Positions 18,910-28,160 of a DNA stretch of 64,000 nucleotides are shown here, one piece after another. The notes under the pieces were generated by a model. That model had not been told where the DNA came from. It saw only the letters and a program-made list of their open reading frames with translations, and made no database searches. Location: assembly GCF_902459765.1 (NCBI RefSeq), contig NZ_CABPSP010000014.1, positions 1 through 64,000 on the forward strand, read 5' to 3'. Position 1 is the first letter of the stretch; the number at the start of each line of letters is the position of its first letter. Source of the stretch: Pandoraea anapnoica (GTDB lineage Bacteria > Pseudomonadota > Gammaproteobacteria > Burkholderiales > Burkholderiaceae). Made by a program: the position numbers and the translations under genes.

Positions 18910-19303
18910 TTCCACCTCATTCCTCGTCTTCGTCAGCAGACACGTCTCGGTAATCAAGATGGTGTTCGAGAACTCGACTTGCTTGTCGACGTTCCGCATT
19001 GTTCGTCGTGCCACCGCATTCAAAATTGATGGTGATGTTCTGCACCAGTGGAATGCAGTTCTGCCCTTAAGAGCTTCAACGTCCGACGGCAGGGGGGGCG
19101 CAAACGGCGGTTGTGGGGGGGGCGGTGGCAGTCCCTTTCTGTCGGCCCTGAGACCAAAAAATTTCGGTACGGGCCCGGTACACCTATAACGTTCGTCGTC
19201 CTTCTCAAAATTACGCTAACCTATTGTCGCGTAGATACTTTTCGATGTTTCTGCTTACGGTTGTCTTCCCTTGATTTTCCTAGGCATCCACAGTTAGCTG
19301 CAA
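18910..19303. other. Islet tail without recognisable genes
   Basis: Nearly 400 bases before the distal att copy. Base composition is visibly more mixed than the flanking core, with G-runs around 19094-19130 and AT-rich stretches near 19200-19300. No frame has a start signal and plausible codon use. This is probably decayed element DNA. Confidence 0.5.
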
Positions 19304-19350
19304 ACTCATAACCCCTTGGTCGCTGGTTCGAACCCAGCACGGCCTACCAA
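19304..19350 (+). repeat. Attachment-site direct repeat, distal copy (attR)
   Basis: Second copy of the tRNA 3' half, including the CCA end, without the 5' half of a tRNA. It differs from 16127-16173 only at C19312. It marks the right edge of the islet. Confidence 0.92.
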
Positions 19351-19374
19351 AAAATACTGTAGTATCAGGACCTT

Positions 19375-19400
19375 ACGCCGCTCTAACCAGCGGCGTTTTT
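19375..19400 (+). terminator. Terminator beyond the distal att copy (likely ancestral tRNA terminator)
   Basis: The stem ACGCCGCT (19375-19382) with AGCGGCGT (19389-19396) is followed by TTTT. It lies 25 bases after attR and no gene upstream of it needs it, which fits the original rpoD-tRNA terminator displaced by the insertion. Confidence 0.75.
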
Positions 19401-19437
19401 CTTTCCTGCGCCTGCCGTGACCAACGCGTTACCCGAC

Positions 19438-19635
19438 TTACCACGTCGGGCGAAGCGAGTATGCGCGACGGAAGTACGACCGGCCGAATTCGGTGGGTTC
19501 GAAGTGCTTGCCCACTCGGTGTATCAACTCGCGAGCGAGCAACGCGTTAATGACGGCATCGGGCGGCTGGTTGGGGCTCTTTTCCGCAATGGACTGGAGC
19601 GCGGCAGTAATGGCGGGGGCTGAAAGGGCGAGCAT
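19438..19635 (-). CDS. Small protein of unknown function, 65 aa
   Basis: The start at 19635 is set by an excellent ribosome-binding site (AGGAG, five bases before the ATG); longer versions of the frame, up to 19902, run through a simple tandem repeat and lack this. The protein (MLALSAPAITAALQSIAEKS...) is mostly helical in appearance. Its C-terminal half ('PDAVINALLARELIHRVGKHFEPTEFGR') looks like a small helix-turn or winged-helix-type module, but I cannot assign a family. It lies just outside the islet, minus strand, alone. Confidence 0.5.
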   Translation of the reverse strand: MLALSAPAITAALQSIAEKSPNQPPDAVINALLARELIHRVGKHFEPTEFGRSYFRRAYSLRPTW

Positions 19636-20173
19636 GTTGGCTCCTGTAGACGATTTTGGGCCCTCTGCGCTGTGCTTCGATAGCGCTGCTCGGGTGAGCA
19701 TACTTTCCAGACTAAAGCCGCTGTATGACGCAGATGTGTGCGGCATCGCTTGATGTTCCCTCTCTCGCTTATACGCTTGTTGCGCTGGGGGCTCAACGCA
19801 TTTCGTGTAGGTGTTTTCGCGCCTCACCTCACCTCGCCTCACCTCACCTCGCCTCGACGGCTGGCCATCGCCTGCTGCGTTTGACAGAGCATCTTGCCGC
19901 ATTCCCCGTGCTTCAGTCGCGACTTCTGCGTTGCTTCGCTCGGCGTATGTGCAGCAGCAATTCTCGCGTGATTACAGACGTATGCTCGGGCGCCTGCCCG
20001 CACGCGACGTCGAGGCAAACCCGGCGCGCGTATTGTTGCCAATAGGGCAACACTATAGTCCCCGGTCGGGGGCTTCTGATGGCGTTCATGTCGACCTACG
20101 ATTGAGGTGGTGTTCGCGTATGCGTGACACCCGTCAGCCGCTGGGGGCGCGCCAACCCAATGAGGAAGTCACC
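19636..20173. other. Spacer with tandem repeat and a possible promoter
   Basis: No supported gene in 538 bases. It contains the 15-bp tandem repeat described separately, a hairpin GTTGCC/GGCAAC around 20035-20050, and a TATAGT (20054-20059) that could be a -10 box for the remnant downstream. It is probably a degraded region next to the islet. Confidence 0.5.
19821..19855 (+). repeat. 15-bp tandem repeat, 2.3 copies
   Basis: The unit GCCTCACCTCACCTC occurs at 19821-19835 and 19836-19850 with a partial third copy. No function is evident. Confidence 0.8.
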
Positions 20174-20359
20174 ATGAGCCAACGTCTGAACGCCTTTGCC
20201 CAATCCCCGGAACTCTTCAAGAAGTTCGTCGAATTCGGCATGTTGCTCAAGTCGAGCGCCATCTGCCTCGACATGCACGTCAAGGAAGCGAAGATTCGTG
20301 GCGAGGGCGAACTGCGTCTGCTTAATATCTTCGTATCCCTGACGTTTCGCTATCCGTAG
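20174..20359 (+). pseudogene. Remnant of an AhpD/carboxymuconolactone-decarboxylase family gene
   Basis: Starts well (GAGGAA before ATG 20174) and reads MSQRLNAFAQSPELFKKF.. ..LLKSSAI, the usual N-terminus of small AhpD-like alkylhydroperoxidases. It then jumps to CLDMHVKEAKIRGEGEL. In intact relatives about 20 residues, including the first Cys of the CxxC redox pair, separate these blocks. The frame then ends after unrelated residues (61 codons, against about 150 in the family). The in-frame deletion and C-terminal loss mean it cannot be an active peroxidase. A short transcript or peptide could still be made. Confidence 0.7.
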
Positions 20360-20398
20360 GGATGGGACGAAACGAATACGCGATCTCGGGTTAACACC

Positions 20399-20425
20399 TA
20401 AAGTTTTCCCCGCGACTGCCGTAAT
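20399..20425 (+). promoter_or_regulatory. Sigma-28 (FliA) type promoter of the chemoreceptor gene
   Basis: TAAAGTTT (20399-20406), an 11-base spacer, then GCCGTAAT (20418-20425). The -35 matches the FliA consensus TAAAGTTT exactly, the spacing is exact, and the -10 matches GCCGATAA in the invariant GCCG. It lies 95 bases before the receptor ATG. A hairpin, CGAGGTGG/CCACCTCG (20429-20450), follows in the leader. Confidence 0.7.
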
Positions 20426-20520
20426 TTCCGAGGTGGAACCTCCCACCTCGTGGAGCCGGTAGCCTGGGTGCCGGTCTCTTGTCTTTCGACCCTCCCTAGC
20501 CGCAGGCCTGCCTCGACAGC

Positions 20521-22401
20521 ATGACAGTATCTTCGCTTAGAACACGCATCATTCTGATCGCGTGTGCCACCGTCATTGGTGCACTGATCCTCTCCGGCAT
20601 TACCACTTACATCATCGTGCGCGATAGCATGATGTCCACCATCTCCAACACGCTCGACGCGGTCGCACGGGGCAACACGCTCGCGGTGGAACGCTGGGCG
20701 GCCGCCAAGGGACAGTCGGTCGTCGGCACTGCCGCCGCCGTCGAGAAGGGCGAGCAGGGCGTGGCGCTCACAAAACTGCTCGGCGCGACCAATGGTTTCC
20801 CGATTTCCAGCATCGGCTGGAGCGACAAGTCGTACTTCTCCAGCGGCCCGACGCCGCCCGACTACGATCCGACCGCACGCCCCTGGTACAAGGGTGCGAC
20901 TGCGGCGGGCAAGCTGACCGTCGTCAAGCCGTATGCCGATATCGCCTCGGGCAAGCTGTACGTGTCGTTCGCCGCACCGATTCTGCGCGACGGGCAGACG
21001 CTCGGCGCCGTGAGCGGGGCCGTGCCGCTAGACGCCGTGCAGGACGTCGTCAAGGCCGTGCATCCCACGCCGTCGAGCCTGGCGTTCGTGGTCTCGCGTG
21101 ACGGTCTCGTCATCGCACACCCCGACGAGAAGTTCATGCTCAAGCAATCGAGCGACCTTGCCTCGGCGCTCACGCCCGACGCGCTCGTCAAGATGGAGCA
21201 CGCCACCGAGCCGACGGAAGTCGAACTCGTCGGTGCACCCAAGCTCGTCAAGGCGCAACCGGTGCCGGGCACCGACTGGCTCTTCGTCGTGGCGCTCGAC
21301 AAGGCGGAGGCCACCGCCGGTCTCTCGCGCGTGCTGAGCGGTACGGTCATCTCGCTGATCGTGCTGACGTTGTGCGCCATCGGTATCGCGAGCTTCTTCA
21401 CGTCGCAAGCGTTCCGTCGTCTGTCGCAAGTACGTGACGCTATGGATACGATCGGCTCCGGCGGCGGCGATCTGACGCGTCGTCTGGACGTCGTCGGCCA
21501 CGACGAAGTCGCGCAGATCTCGAAGTCGTTCAATGCGTTCGTCGACAAGATCAGCACCGTCATGGTCGACGTGCGCTCCGGCGTTCACGGCATGACCTCG
21601 GCGACCAGCGAAATCGAAATGGGCAACCGCGATCTGTCGCAACGTACGGAGTCTTCGGCCGGTACGTTGCAGGAGACGTCGGCGGCGCTCACCGAGCTGA
21701 CGGCCAGCGTCAAGCAGACGGCCGAGGCCGCCGAACATGCCACGCGTCTGGCGGGCGACGCCAGCGACGCCGCCGCGCGCGGCGGAGAAGTCGTGACCGG
21801 CGCTGTTACCACGATGAGTGAAATCGCCAAGTCGTCGGAGCGCATTACCGAGATCATCGGTGTGATCGACGGCATTGCCTTCCAGACCAACATCCTGGCG
21901 CTCAACGCCGCAGTGGAAGCGGCGCGCGCGGGGGAGCAGGGGCGCGGCTTCGCGGTCGTAGCCGGTGAGGTGCGCACACTGGCGCAACGCAGCGCCGCTG
22001 CCGCGCAGGAAATCAAAACGCTCATCGAAGCCTCGGTGCAGAACGTCAAGAGCGGCACGCAACGCGTGCAGGCGGCGGGCGATACGATGGGCGAGATCGT
22101 CGACGGTATCTCACGCGTGCGTCGCCTGATCGGCGAGATTCACTCGGCGGTGACGGAGCAGAGCACCGGGATCAGTCAGATCGACCGTAGCGTGGCCGAA
22201 ATGGATCAGTCGACGCAACAGAACGCGGCGCTGGTGGAGGAATCGGCCGCGGCGTCCGCGATGCTCAGCGAGCAGGCACGTAACCTCGCTGAGACCGTGG
22301 CGCTGTTCCAGCTTCGCGAGCACAGCCGTCACGGTGTCACCGTGATGCACACGCAGCAAGGCGGGCGCGGTTCGCGCGACGAACCGGCACTCGCGGCGTA
22401 A
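20521..22401 (+). CDS. Methyl-accepting chemotaxis protein with dCache sensor
   Basis: Inner-membrane chemoreceptor of 626 residues: first membrane helix about 8-30, periplasmic double-Cache domain about 35-275, second helix about 280-303, HAMP, then a cytoplasmic signalling domain with the conserved hairpin ('[16 protein letters not shown]'). The sensor holds '[12 protein letters not shown]' and '[18 protein letters not shown]', a pattern like the amino-acid-binding dCache_1 class, so an amino acid or related amine ligand is likely (inference). There is no C-terminal CheR-docking pentapeptide; it ends DEPALAA. The sigma-28-type promoter upstream ties it to the flagellar regulon. Confidence 0.92.
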   Translation: MTVSSLRTRIILIACATVIGALILSGITTYIIVRDSMMSTISNTLDAVARGNTLAVERWAAAKGQSVVGTAAAVEKGEQGVALTKLLGATNGFPISSIGWSDKSYFSSGPTPPDYDPTARPWYKGATAAGKLTVVKPYADIASGKLYVSFAAPILRDGQTLGAVSGAVPLDAVQDVVKAVHPTPSSLAFVVSRDGLVIAHPDEKFMLKQSSDLASALTPDALVKMEHATEPTEVELVGAPKLVKAQPVPGTDWLFVVALDKAEATAGLSRVLSGTVISLIVLTLCAIGIASFFTSQAFRRLSQVRDAMDTIGSGGGDLTRRLDVVGHDEVAQISKSFNAFVDKISTVMVDVRSGVHGMTSATSEIEMGNRDLSQRTESSAGTLQETSAALTELTASVKQTAEAAEHATRLAGDASDAAARGGEVVTGAVTTMSEIAKSSERITEIIGVIDGIAFQTNILALNAAVEAARAGEQGRGFAVVAGEVRTLAQRSAAAAQEIKTLIEASVQNVKSGTQRVQAAGDTMGEIVDGISRVRRLIGEIHSAVTEQSTGISQIDRSVAEMDQSTQQNAALVEESAAASAMLSEQARNLAETVALFQLREHSRHGVTVMHTQQGGRGSRDEPALAA

Positions 22402-22602
22402 ATGCGTCAGCGAGCGCCTCTGCGCGTTCGCTGACGTCGCCTTACCGCCTCACCTTTGGCACATCGGCGCACCGTCGTCGCACGCCGCCCGCCCGCTGGA
22501 ATATGTCGCACAATAGAGCGCATTCCGGCGGGCATTTCCCGAAGTTCCTCCTATCCCGAATCGCCGCCGGTAGCGTTTTCCTTTACTCGAAGGAGAGACG
22601 TC

Positions 22603-22959
22603 ATGGCGAATCAGCAATACTCAGGCGGCTGTCATTGCGGCGATCTTCGCTTTGCCGCGAATATTGATTTGTCCAAAACAATTACGTGCAATTGTTCTAT
22701 CTGCAAAAAGCGCGGATTGATTCTCGCTTTCACACCGATTGCCGAGTTTTCGCAAACGGCTGGCGAAGGAAAGGCGCGGGAATATCTTTTCAATAAGCAC
22801 GTCATTCGTCACCAGTTCTGTCCGAATTGCGGCGTCGAAGCCTTCGCGTTTGGTCAAATGCCGGATGGGTCCAAAATGGCCGCAGTGAATGTGCGCTGCA
22901 TCGACGACATCGATCTCGATACCGTCCACCCAATACCCTTCGATGGTGCGAGCCGATGA
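22603..22959 (+). CDS. GFA-family (CENP-V/glutathione-dependent formaldehyde-activating type) protein
   Basis: Product of 118 residues with the zinc ligands of the GFA fold: Cys10-x-Cys12, Cys29-x-Cys31-x2-Cys34, and Cys73-x2-Cys76. The founding member was reported to help S-hydroxymethylglutathione formation, but most small GFA proteins are uncharacterised, so no substrate is assigned. The ATG at 22603 has AAGGAGAG upstream; the longer open frame is not family-like. It sits between two chemoreceptor genes, probably by chance. Confidence 0.85.
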   Translation: MANQQYSGGCHCGDLRFAANIDLSKTITCNCSICKKRGLILAFTPIAEFSQTAGEGKAREYLFNKHVIRHQFCPNCGVEAFAFGQMPDGSKMAAVNVRCIDDIDLDTVHPIPFDGASR

Positions 22960-23123
22960 TTCGATAGATCATTAAATATATTGCAATGAATATTTAATGA
23001 TATTTTCCTGATCGGTGGTTCAACCATCAAAACCAACGAAATAAAACTCTGAAGAAAACGTTTCGATTTCCGGCGTCCGAAATATTTTGAAAGCCATAAC
23101 GTGAGAATCAGGGGTTTATTGGC

Positions 23124-23151
23124 TCAAGTTTTCTGAATGGTCGCCCGTTAT
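23124..23151 (+). promoter_or_regulatory. Possible sigma-28 promoter of the second chemoreceptor gene
   Basis: TCAAGTTT (23124-23131), a 12-base spacer, then CCCGTTAT (23144-23151), about 40 bases before the ATG. One mismatch in the -35 and a weaker -10 make it less certain than the site at 20399. Confidence 0.4.
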
Positions 23152-23191
23152 CGCATGCGATTGTTATCGTTTTGTCGCATATGGAGCGGGC

Positions 23192-24787
23192 ATGAATTTC
23201 TTGGGTAGTCTCAAAATCGGCACACGGCTGAGCGTCGGGTTCGCCATTACGCTGATTCTCTTGTGTATCGTGGGCGGTATGGCTGTCTATCAGGCGTCGC
23301 GCATTTACGGGGGAACACGCGATCTGGCCGACAACTGGCTGCCCAGCGTGCAGACGCTCGGCACCGCGCAAGTGGCCGCCAACGCGGCGCGGCGCGCGAC
23401 GCTCGCCACGCTGCTGACGACCGTCGACAGCACGCGCAAGGACGAAGAGGCCAAACGTCTGGCGTCTATCGACCTGATGAACAAGACGCTCGACAGCTAC
23501 AGCAGCATGGTGGCGTCGAGCGAAGACAGTCGTGCCTACGATGCAGTGAAGGCCGCCTGGGCCGACTATCTGGCCCTGGACAATCGTGTCGCCGCGCTGG
23601 AGCAGGGCGACGACGAGGCAAAGACGCAGGCCCGCACCATCGTCATGACGGAGGCCGTCAAGCGCTTCGCGACGCTCAGCGACCGGCTGGCCGAGCACGT
23701 CGCCGTTAACCGCGCGGGTGCTGTCGGTGCGACGGACGCCGCAGCAGCCAACTATCACGCCGCTTTCATCGCCACTGCTGTGCTGATTCTGCTGGCGCTG
23801 GCCGTGGCGACATTCACAGCATGGCTCATCACGCGCTCCATCACGGGACCGATTGGCCGTTGTGTGGAGATCGCGCAGACGGTCGCGCGCGGGGATCTTA
23901 GCTCGCGTATCGAAGTGCAGGGTCAGGACGAGCTGGCGCTGCTGCTCGGTTCGCTGGGGGACATGAACACGAAGCTCGCGCAGGTCGTGAGTCAGGTACG
24001 CAACACGAGTGAGAGCATTGCCACCGGCTCGGCGCAGATTGCCGCTGGCAACACCGACCTGTCGTCACGCACGGAGCAGCAAGCGGCGTCGCTGGAAGAA
24101 ACGGCGGCGAGCATGGAAGAGCTGACGACGACCGTCAAGCAGAATGCCGACAACGCGGAGCAGGGCAATGTGCTGGCGTCGAACGCTTCGCACATCGCAC
24201 AACGCGGCGGGGAAGTCGTGCGTCAGGTCGTCGAGACGATGCGCGAAATTTCGGACGGTTCGGCGCGCGTGGCGGACATCACGAGCGTGATAGAAGGGAT
24301 CGCGTTCCAGACCAACATCCTCGCGCTCAACGCGGCTGTGGAAGCGGCACGTGCGGGCGAGCAGGGACGCGGATTTGCGGTGGTCGCAGGCGAAGTGCGT
24401 ACGTTGGCACAGCGCAGTGCGAATGCTGCGAAGGAAATCAAGGAGCTGATCGATGCGTCGACGCGTCAGGTGAGCGATGGCGCGAAGCTCGTCGCCGAGG
24501 CGGGCAACACGATGGACGAAGTGGTGCATGCCGTCAAACGCGTGACCGATCTGATGGCTGAAATCGCCGCCGCGTCGACCGAGCAACGCACGGGCATCGA
24601 GCAGGTGAATCAGGCCGTCATGCAGATGGATACCGTCACGCAGCAGAACGCAGCGCTGGTGGAAGAGGCCTCGGCGGCCGCACAGTCGATGGCGGCACAG
24701 TCGAGCGGCCTGCGCGAACTGGTGTCGATCTTCCGTATCGACGGCGCGGCCAATCAGGGGCAGGCAATCCAGCGGATTTCTGCCTGA
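23192..24787 (+). CDS. Methyl-accepting chemotaxis protein with four-helix-bundle sensor
   Basis: Chemoreceptor of 531 residues, Tar/Tsr-like in layout: first membrane helix about 11-32 ('[19 protein letters not shown]'), periplasmic four-helix-bundle domain to about 190, second helix about 190-213, HAMP ('[23 protein letters not shown]') and a long coiled cytoplasmic domain with the hairpin tip. Methylation-site-like Glu/Gln pairs occur in '[20 protein letters not shown]'. The ligand is unknown. The C-terminus lacks an NWETF-type tether. A terminator of the convergent gene lies 60 bases downstream. Confidence 0.93.
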   Translation: MNFLGSLKIGTRLSVGFAITLILLCIVGGMAVYQASRIYGGTRDLADNWLPSVQTLGTAQVAANAARRATLATLLTTVDSTRKDEEAKRLASIDLMNKTLDSYSSMVASSEDSRAYDAVKAAWADYLALDNRVAALEQGDDEAKTQARTIVMTEAVKRFATLSDRLAEHVAVNRAGAVGATDAAAANYHAAFIATAVLILLALAVATFTAWLITRSITGPIGRCVEIAQTVARGDLSSRIEVQGQDELALLLGSLGDMNTKLAQVVSQVRNTSESIATGSAQIAAGNTDLSSRTEQQAASLEETAASMEELTTTVKQNADNAEQGNVLASNASHIAQRGGEVVRQVVETMREISDGSARVADITSVIEGIAFQTNILALNAAVEAARAGEQGRGFAVVAGEVRTLAQRSANAAKEIKELIDASTRQVSDGAKLVAEAGNTMDEVVHAVKRVTDLMAEIAAASTEQRTGIEQVNQAVMQMDTVTQQNAALVEEASAAAQSMAAQSSGLRELVSIFRIDGAANQGQAIQRISA

Positions 24788-24842
24788 GCCTCACTGAGGT
24801 GTGTTCCGGTGCGTCTCAGTGCAGACGTGCCCGTCACCTCGT

Positions 24843-24876
24843 AAAAAACGGCTCGCCCGCGCACGCCGGCGAGCCG
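24843..24876 (-). terminator. Terminator of the CoA-transferase gene
   Basis: The stem CGGCTCGCC (24849-24857) with GGCGAGCCG (24868-24876), read on the minus strand, is followed by six T (24848-24843). It is about 150 bases past the stop of the minus-strand gene. Confidence 0.75.
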
Positions 24877-25028
24877 TGAATGCCGGAGCGCTCTCACCAG
24901 CGCCCGGCCCATGAGACCGCATGCGTCTCACGTCCTTCTCGGCACCGACACGTAGGGTCGATGCCAGCCAATCGGCGTCCGGCCGCCCGCCCCCCGGCGG
25001 TGGCGTCCGGTACCGATGTCCACTTAAG

Positions 25029-26525
25029 TTATTTCCCCGCCAGCATCGAGCCGCGCTCGCGCAGGTTGACGTGCAGATCGAATACACGCTCCAGCGCGTG
25101 CGGCGTCTGTCCGCCATAGCGTTGGGCGTCGCGATAGTAGTCGCGCAAAACGTCGCGATAGCTCGGGTGCGCGCAATTGTCGATGATCAGATTCACGCGT
25201 TCGCGCGGGGCGAGGGTGCGCAGATCGGCCAGTCCCTGTTCCGTCACGATAATGTCGACATCGTGTTCGTTGTGATCGACGTGAGGCACCATGGGAACGA
25301 TGCTCGAAATCTTGCCGTCCTTGGCAATCGACTTCGTCGCAAAGATCGCCATGCGTGCGTTACGGGCGAAATCGCCCGAGCCGCCGATACCGTTCATCAT
25401 GTGCGTGCCGCCGACGTGCGTCGAATTGACGTTGCCGTAGATGTCCACTTCCAGCGCGGTATTGAGCGCGATCAGCCCCAGGCGGCGAATCACTTCCGGA
25501 TGATTGCTGACCTCCTGTGGACGCAGCACGAGCTTGTCGCGATAACGTTCCAGCTGCTTGAACACCCGGTCCTGCACCGCCTGTGAGACCGTGATCGACG
25601 AGCCGGAAGCGAACACCATCTTGCCCGCGTCCATCAGATCGAACGTGGAGTCCTGAAGCACTTCCGAGTACATCGTCAAGTCTTCGAACGGCGATTCGAT
25701 GAAGCCGCTGAGCACGGCGTTCGCAATGGTGCCGATGCCCGACTGAATGGCGGGCAACGTGTGCGGCAGGCGTCCACGCGAGACTTCGTGCTGGAAGAAT
25801 TCGATGAGATGGCCGGCAATGCGTTGCGTGTCGGCGTCCGGCGGCAGCGCGTTCGAGGCGCTGTCGGGCGTGTCGGTAATGACGATAGCCGCGATCTTCT
25901 CCGGCGCGATCTTGACGACGTTCGTCCCCACGCGGTCGCGCACGTCGACGATCGGTAGCGGCGCGCGATGCGGACGCTGGCCTGGAATCCAGATGTCGTG
26001 CATGCCTTCGAAGGCGAGCGGCTGCGCGAGGTTGATCTCCACGATCACCTTTTCCGCGAGGATCGCGAAGCTCGCCGAATTGCCGACTGACGAACTCGGC
26101 ACGAGGCCGCCGTCTTCGGTGATGGCGACCGCTTCGATCACCGCGACGTCCAGCTTGCCGAACTGACCGGTGCGCAGGAATTCGACCGTCTCGGAGAGAT
26201 GCTGGTCGACGAACATCACTTCGCCGCGGTTGATCGCGCTGCGCAACGTCGTGTCGACCTGAAACGGCAGCCGCTTGGCGAGCACGCCAGCTTCCGTGAG
26301 CGTCTTGTCGGAGTCATGCCCCAGCGACGCCCCGGTGATCAGCGTGATCTTCATCGGGTTGGCTTTAGCCCGGCGGGCCAGCGCAATCGGCATGTCCTTG
26401 GCGTCGCCGGCGCGGGTGAATCCGCTCATACCGACCACCATGCCGTCGCCTACGAGCTTGGCAGCATCGTCGGCAGTCATCACCCGGTCGCGCAGCGACG
26501 CCAGGCGAATGCGGTCTTCAAACAT
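25029..26525 (-). CDS. Acetyl-CoA hydrolase / succinate:acetate CoA-transferase family
   Basis: Product of 498 residues, close to AarC, ScpC (YgfH) and Cat1 proteins, which move CoA between succinyl-CoA and acetate or propionate. The active-site glutamate is probably Glu288 in 'MYSEVLQD', and the family blocks 'ALEVDIYGNVNSTHV' and 'MMNGIGGSGDFARNA' are present. In this organism it could detoxify acetate or, given the propionate locus in the same window, exchange propionyl-CoA; that link is inference. The ATG at 26525 has AGGAG seven bases upstream. It is divergent from a LysR gene that may control it. Confidence 0.88.
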   Translation of the reverse strand: MFEDRIRLASLRDRVMTADDAAKLVGDGMVVGMSGFTRAGDAKDMPIALARRAKANPMKITLITGASLGHDSDKTLTEAGVLAKRLPFQVDTTLRSAINRGEVMFVDQHLSETVEFLRTGQFGKLDVAVIEAVAITEDGGLVPSSSVGNSASFAILAEKVIVEINLAQPLAFEGMHDIWIPGQRPHRAPLPIVDVRDRVGTNVVKIAPEKIAAIVITDTPDSASNALPPDADTQRIAGHLIEFFQHEVSRGRLPHTLPAIQSGIGTIANAVLSGFIESPFEDLTMYSEVLQDSTFDLMDAGKMVFASGSSITVSQAVQDRVFKQLERYRDKLVLRPQEVSNHPEVIRRLGLIALNTALEVDIYGNVNSTHVGGTHMMNGIGGSGDFARNARMAIFATKSIAKDGKISSIVPMVPHVDHNEHDVDIIVTEQGLADLRTLAPRERVNLIIDNCAHPSYRDVLRDYYRDAQRYGGQTPHALERVFDLHVNLRERGSMLAGK

Positions 26526-26623
26526 CGTGAGGCTCCTCGTCTCTTCTCGTCTCTTATTCGAATCTCTTGGATTCTTGGCGCGCCCGCGATGGATATGCCG
26601 GTCTGCGCTTGACTCGAAGTGTA

Positions 26624-26653
26624 TTGACCCATTGGTCACATTTCCAATATATT
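26624..26653 (+). promoter_or_regulatory. Sigma-70-like promoter for the LysR gene
   Basis: TTGACC (26624-26629), an 18-base spacer, then TATATT (26648-26653) in an AT-rich island of the 203-base divergent region. The interval also has short inverted elements (CCCATTGG; AATATATT) that could hold LysR binding sites. Confidence 0.45.
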
Positions 26654-26728
26654 GAACATCAAGTTTCCATACTTTTAATGTATTGGCGATGCAAAGCCAT
26701 ATGGCATCGGGCTGACGGAGGAGCGGTC

Positions 26729-27631
26729 ATGGAATTGCGGCATCTGCAATATTTCATTGCAGTCGCGCAGGAGCGTCATTTCACGCGCGCGGCAGCGCGG
26801 GTGGGCATCCAGCAACCTCCGCTGAGTTTGCAGATCAGGCAATTGGAGGCAGAGCTGGGCGGGCCGTTGTTCGTGCGGCTGCCGCGCGACGTTGTGCTGA
26901 CGGAGTTGGGCGAGGCGTTCTTGCCGGAGGCGCGGCAGATTCTCGAGCGCGTAGAGCGCACGCGGCGGCGCATGCAGCAGATCTCACGGGGCGAAGCCGG
27001 GCACATTCGCATCGGTTTTGCCGGTGCGACGTATTTCGAGCCTCGGATTCCGGCGTGGATTCGGGACTTCCGCGCGCGCTATCCCGACGTGCAGTTGCAT
27101 CCGCAGCAGAGCAATACGGCCAGCTTGCTTACGGCGCTGGTGGACGATGCGGTCGACGCCGCGTTCGTGCGCACGCCGTTCGACGTGCCGCCCGGCATCG
27201 TCAGCGTGCCGGTCGTGGACGAGCCGATGGTACTGGTGCTGCCCCTAGGTCATCCGATGTGCGCGCGCGAGCGCGTGCCGCTCGCCGCACTCGCGCAGGA
27301 CGAATTCATTCTGTTGCCGCGCGATATCAGCCCGGCGCTGTACGACCGCACGGTGGCAGCGTGCGAAGCGGCAGGCTTCCGACCGAAGCTGGGACAGGAG
27401 GCGCCACAGATCACATCCATCGTGCCGATGGTCGCGGCGGGCTTCGGGGTGTCGCTCGTACCGGCGTCGGTGAGCCAGATTCGTACGCCCGGCATGGGCT
27501 TCTGGCCCATCGATGCCGCGGGTGGCGATGTGCCGCTAGCGCCGATCAGTCTTGCCTATCGCGAAGATCATGGCTCGGCGGCACTCGATCGCTTCATTGC
27601 GATGATGCCGGTGGCGGACGCCGCCGAATGA
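26729..27631 (+). CDS. LysR-family transcriptional regulator
   Basis: Product of 300 residues: N-terminal winged HTH (about 1-60, 'MELRHLQYFIAVAQERHFTRAAARVGIQ' region) and a periplasmic-binding-like effector domain (about 90-295). The HTH starts exactly at ATG 26729, preceded by GGAGGAGC. It resembles the CatR/BenM-like subgroup ('SRGEAGHIRIGF'). By the usual LysR rule it would control itself and the divergent CoA-transferase gene; this is inference. Its stop lies one base from the stop of the convergent small gene. Confidence 0.9.
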   Translation: MELRHLQYFIAVAQERHFTRAAARVGIQQPPLSLQIRQLEAELGGPLFVRLPRDVVLTELGEAFLPEARQILERVERTRRRMQQISRGEAGHIRIGFAGATYFEPRIPAWIRDFRARYPDVQLHPQQSNTASLLTALVDDAVDAAFVRTPFDVPPGIVSVPVVDEPMVLVLPLGHPMCARERVPLAALAQDEFILLPRDISPALYDRTVAACEAAGFRPKLGQEAPQITSIVPMVAAGFGVSLVPASVSQIRTPGMGFWPIDAAGGDVPLAPISLAYREDHGSAALDRFIAMMPVADAAE

Positions 27632-27632
27632 C

Positions 27633-27950
27633 TCAGTGATAGCCGCGTTGCCCGGGGCTCGGCAGAGCGTCGTCGCTGGTGGATTCCCAGCCGTTCGCGC
27701 GCAGTCTGTTGGTGAGCAACGGATGAATCATCACGGCGTAGAGCAGGCAGGTAGCGGGCAACGAAATCGCCAGTAGCGATTCATTCCAGAGCAGGGCAGG
27801 GCCGATGGCGAGCGCCGTCCAGAGCAGTGCGTGCCACGTGAAGCCGTACGCCAGCAGGTACAGCGGGCCGAGGAAGAAGGCCGCGATGCAGGACAGGTAC
27901 GAAATCTCGATGACGTCGCCGTTCGCGGGATGGCGAAATTTGAGTGTCAT
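27633..27950 (-). CDS. Small membrane protein, DUF2628-like
   Basis: Product of 105 residues with two or three hydrophobic helices ('YLSCIAAFFLGPLYLLAYGFTW', 'LLAISLPATCLLYAVMIHPLL'). The 'FFLGPLYLLAYG' block resembles DUF2628 proteins (FFFGPxYYLxxG). No function is known. The ATG at 27950 is chosen because the hydrophilic lead is short, but it has no strong ribosome-binding site, and the frame is open to 28016. It is tail to tail with the LysR gene. Confidence 0.65.
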   Translation of the reverse strand: MTLKFRHPANGDVIEISYLSCIAAFFLGPLYLLAYGFTWHALLWTALAIGPALLWNESLLAISLPATCLLYAVMIHPLLTNRLRANGWESTSDDALPSPGQRGYH

Positions 27951-28160
27951 GGCGAGTTCGCTGTCGGTGGGAAGAAGTCGCCAAGTTACCCCAGCGTCGA
28001 CCCAAAATCGTCCCACTTATGCGTGGAACTGTGAGCCAGCGACCAGGCCCGTTGCGGCCACGTCCGGCGGGGCATTGAGTGGCAATCCGATGCGTCTGGG
28101 CGGCGGTAGGCTACACTGCTTTCACGCCCCGACAAGGGGCGCCACCGTGGACGCCTCGCC

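Noticed and set aside
19821-19855. Iteron-type replication origin
   Set aside because: Only 2.3 copies of a simple CT-rich unit and no replication gene nearby.
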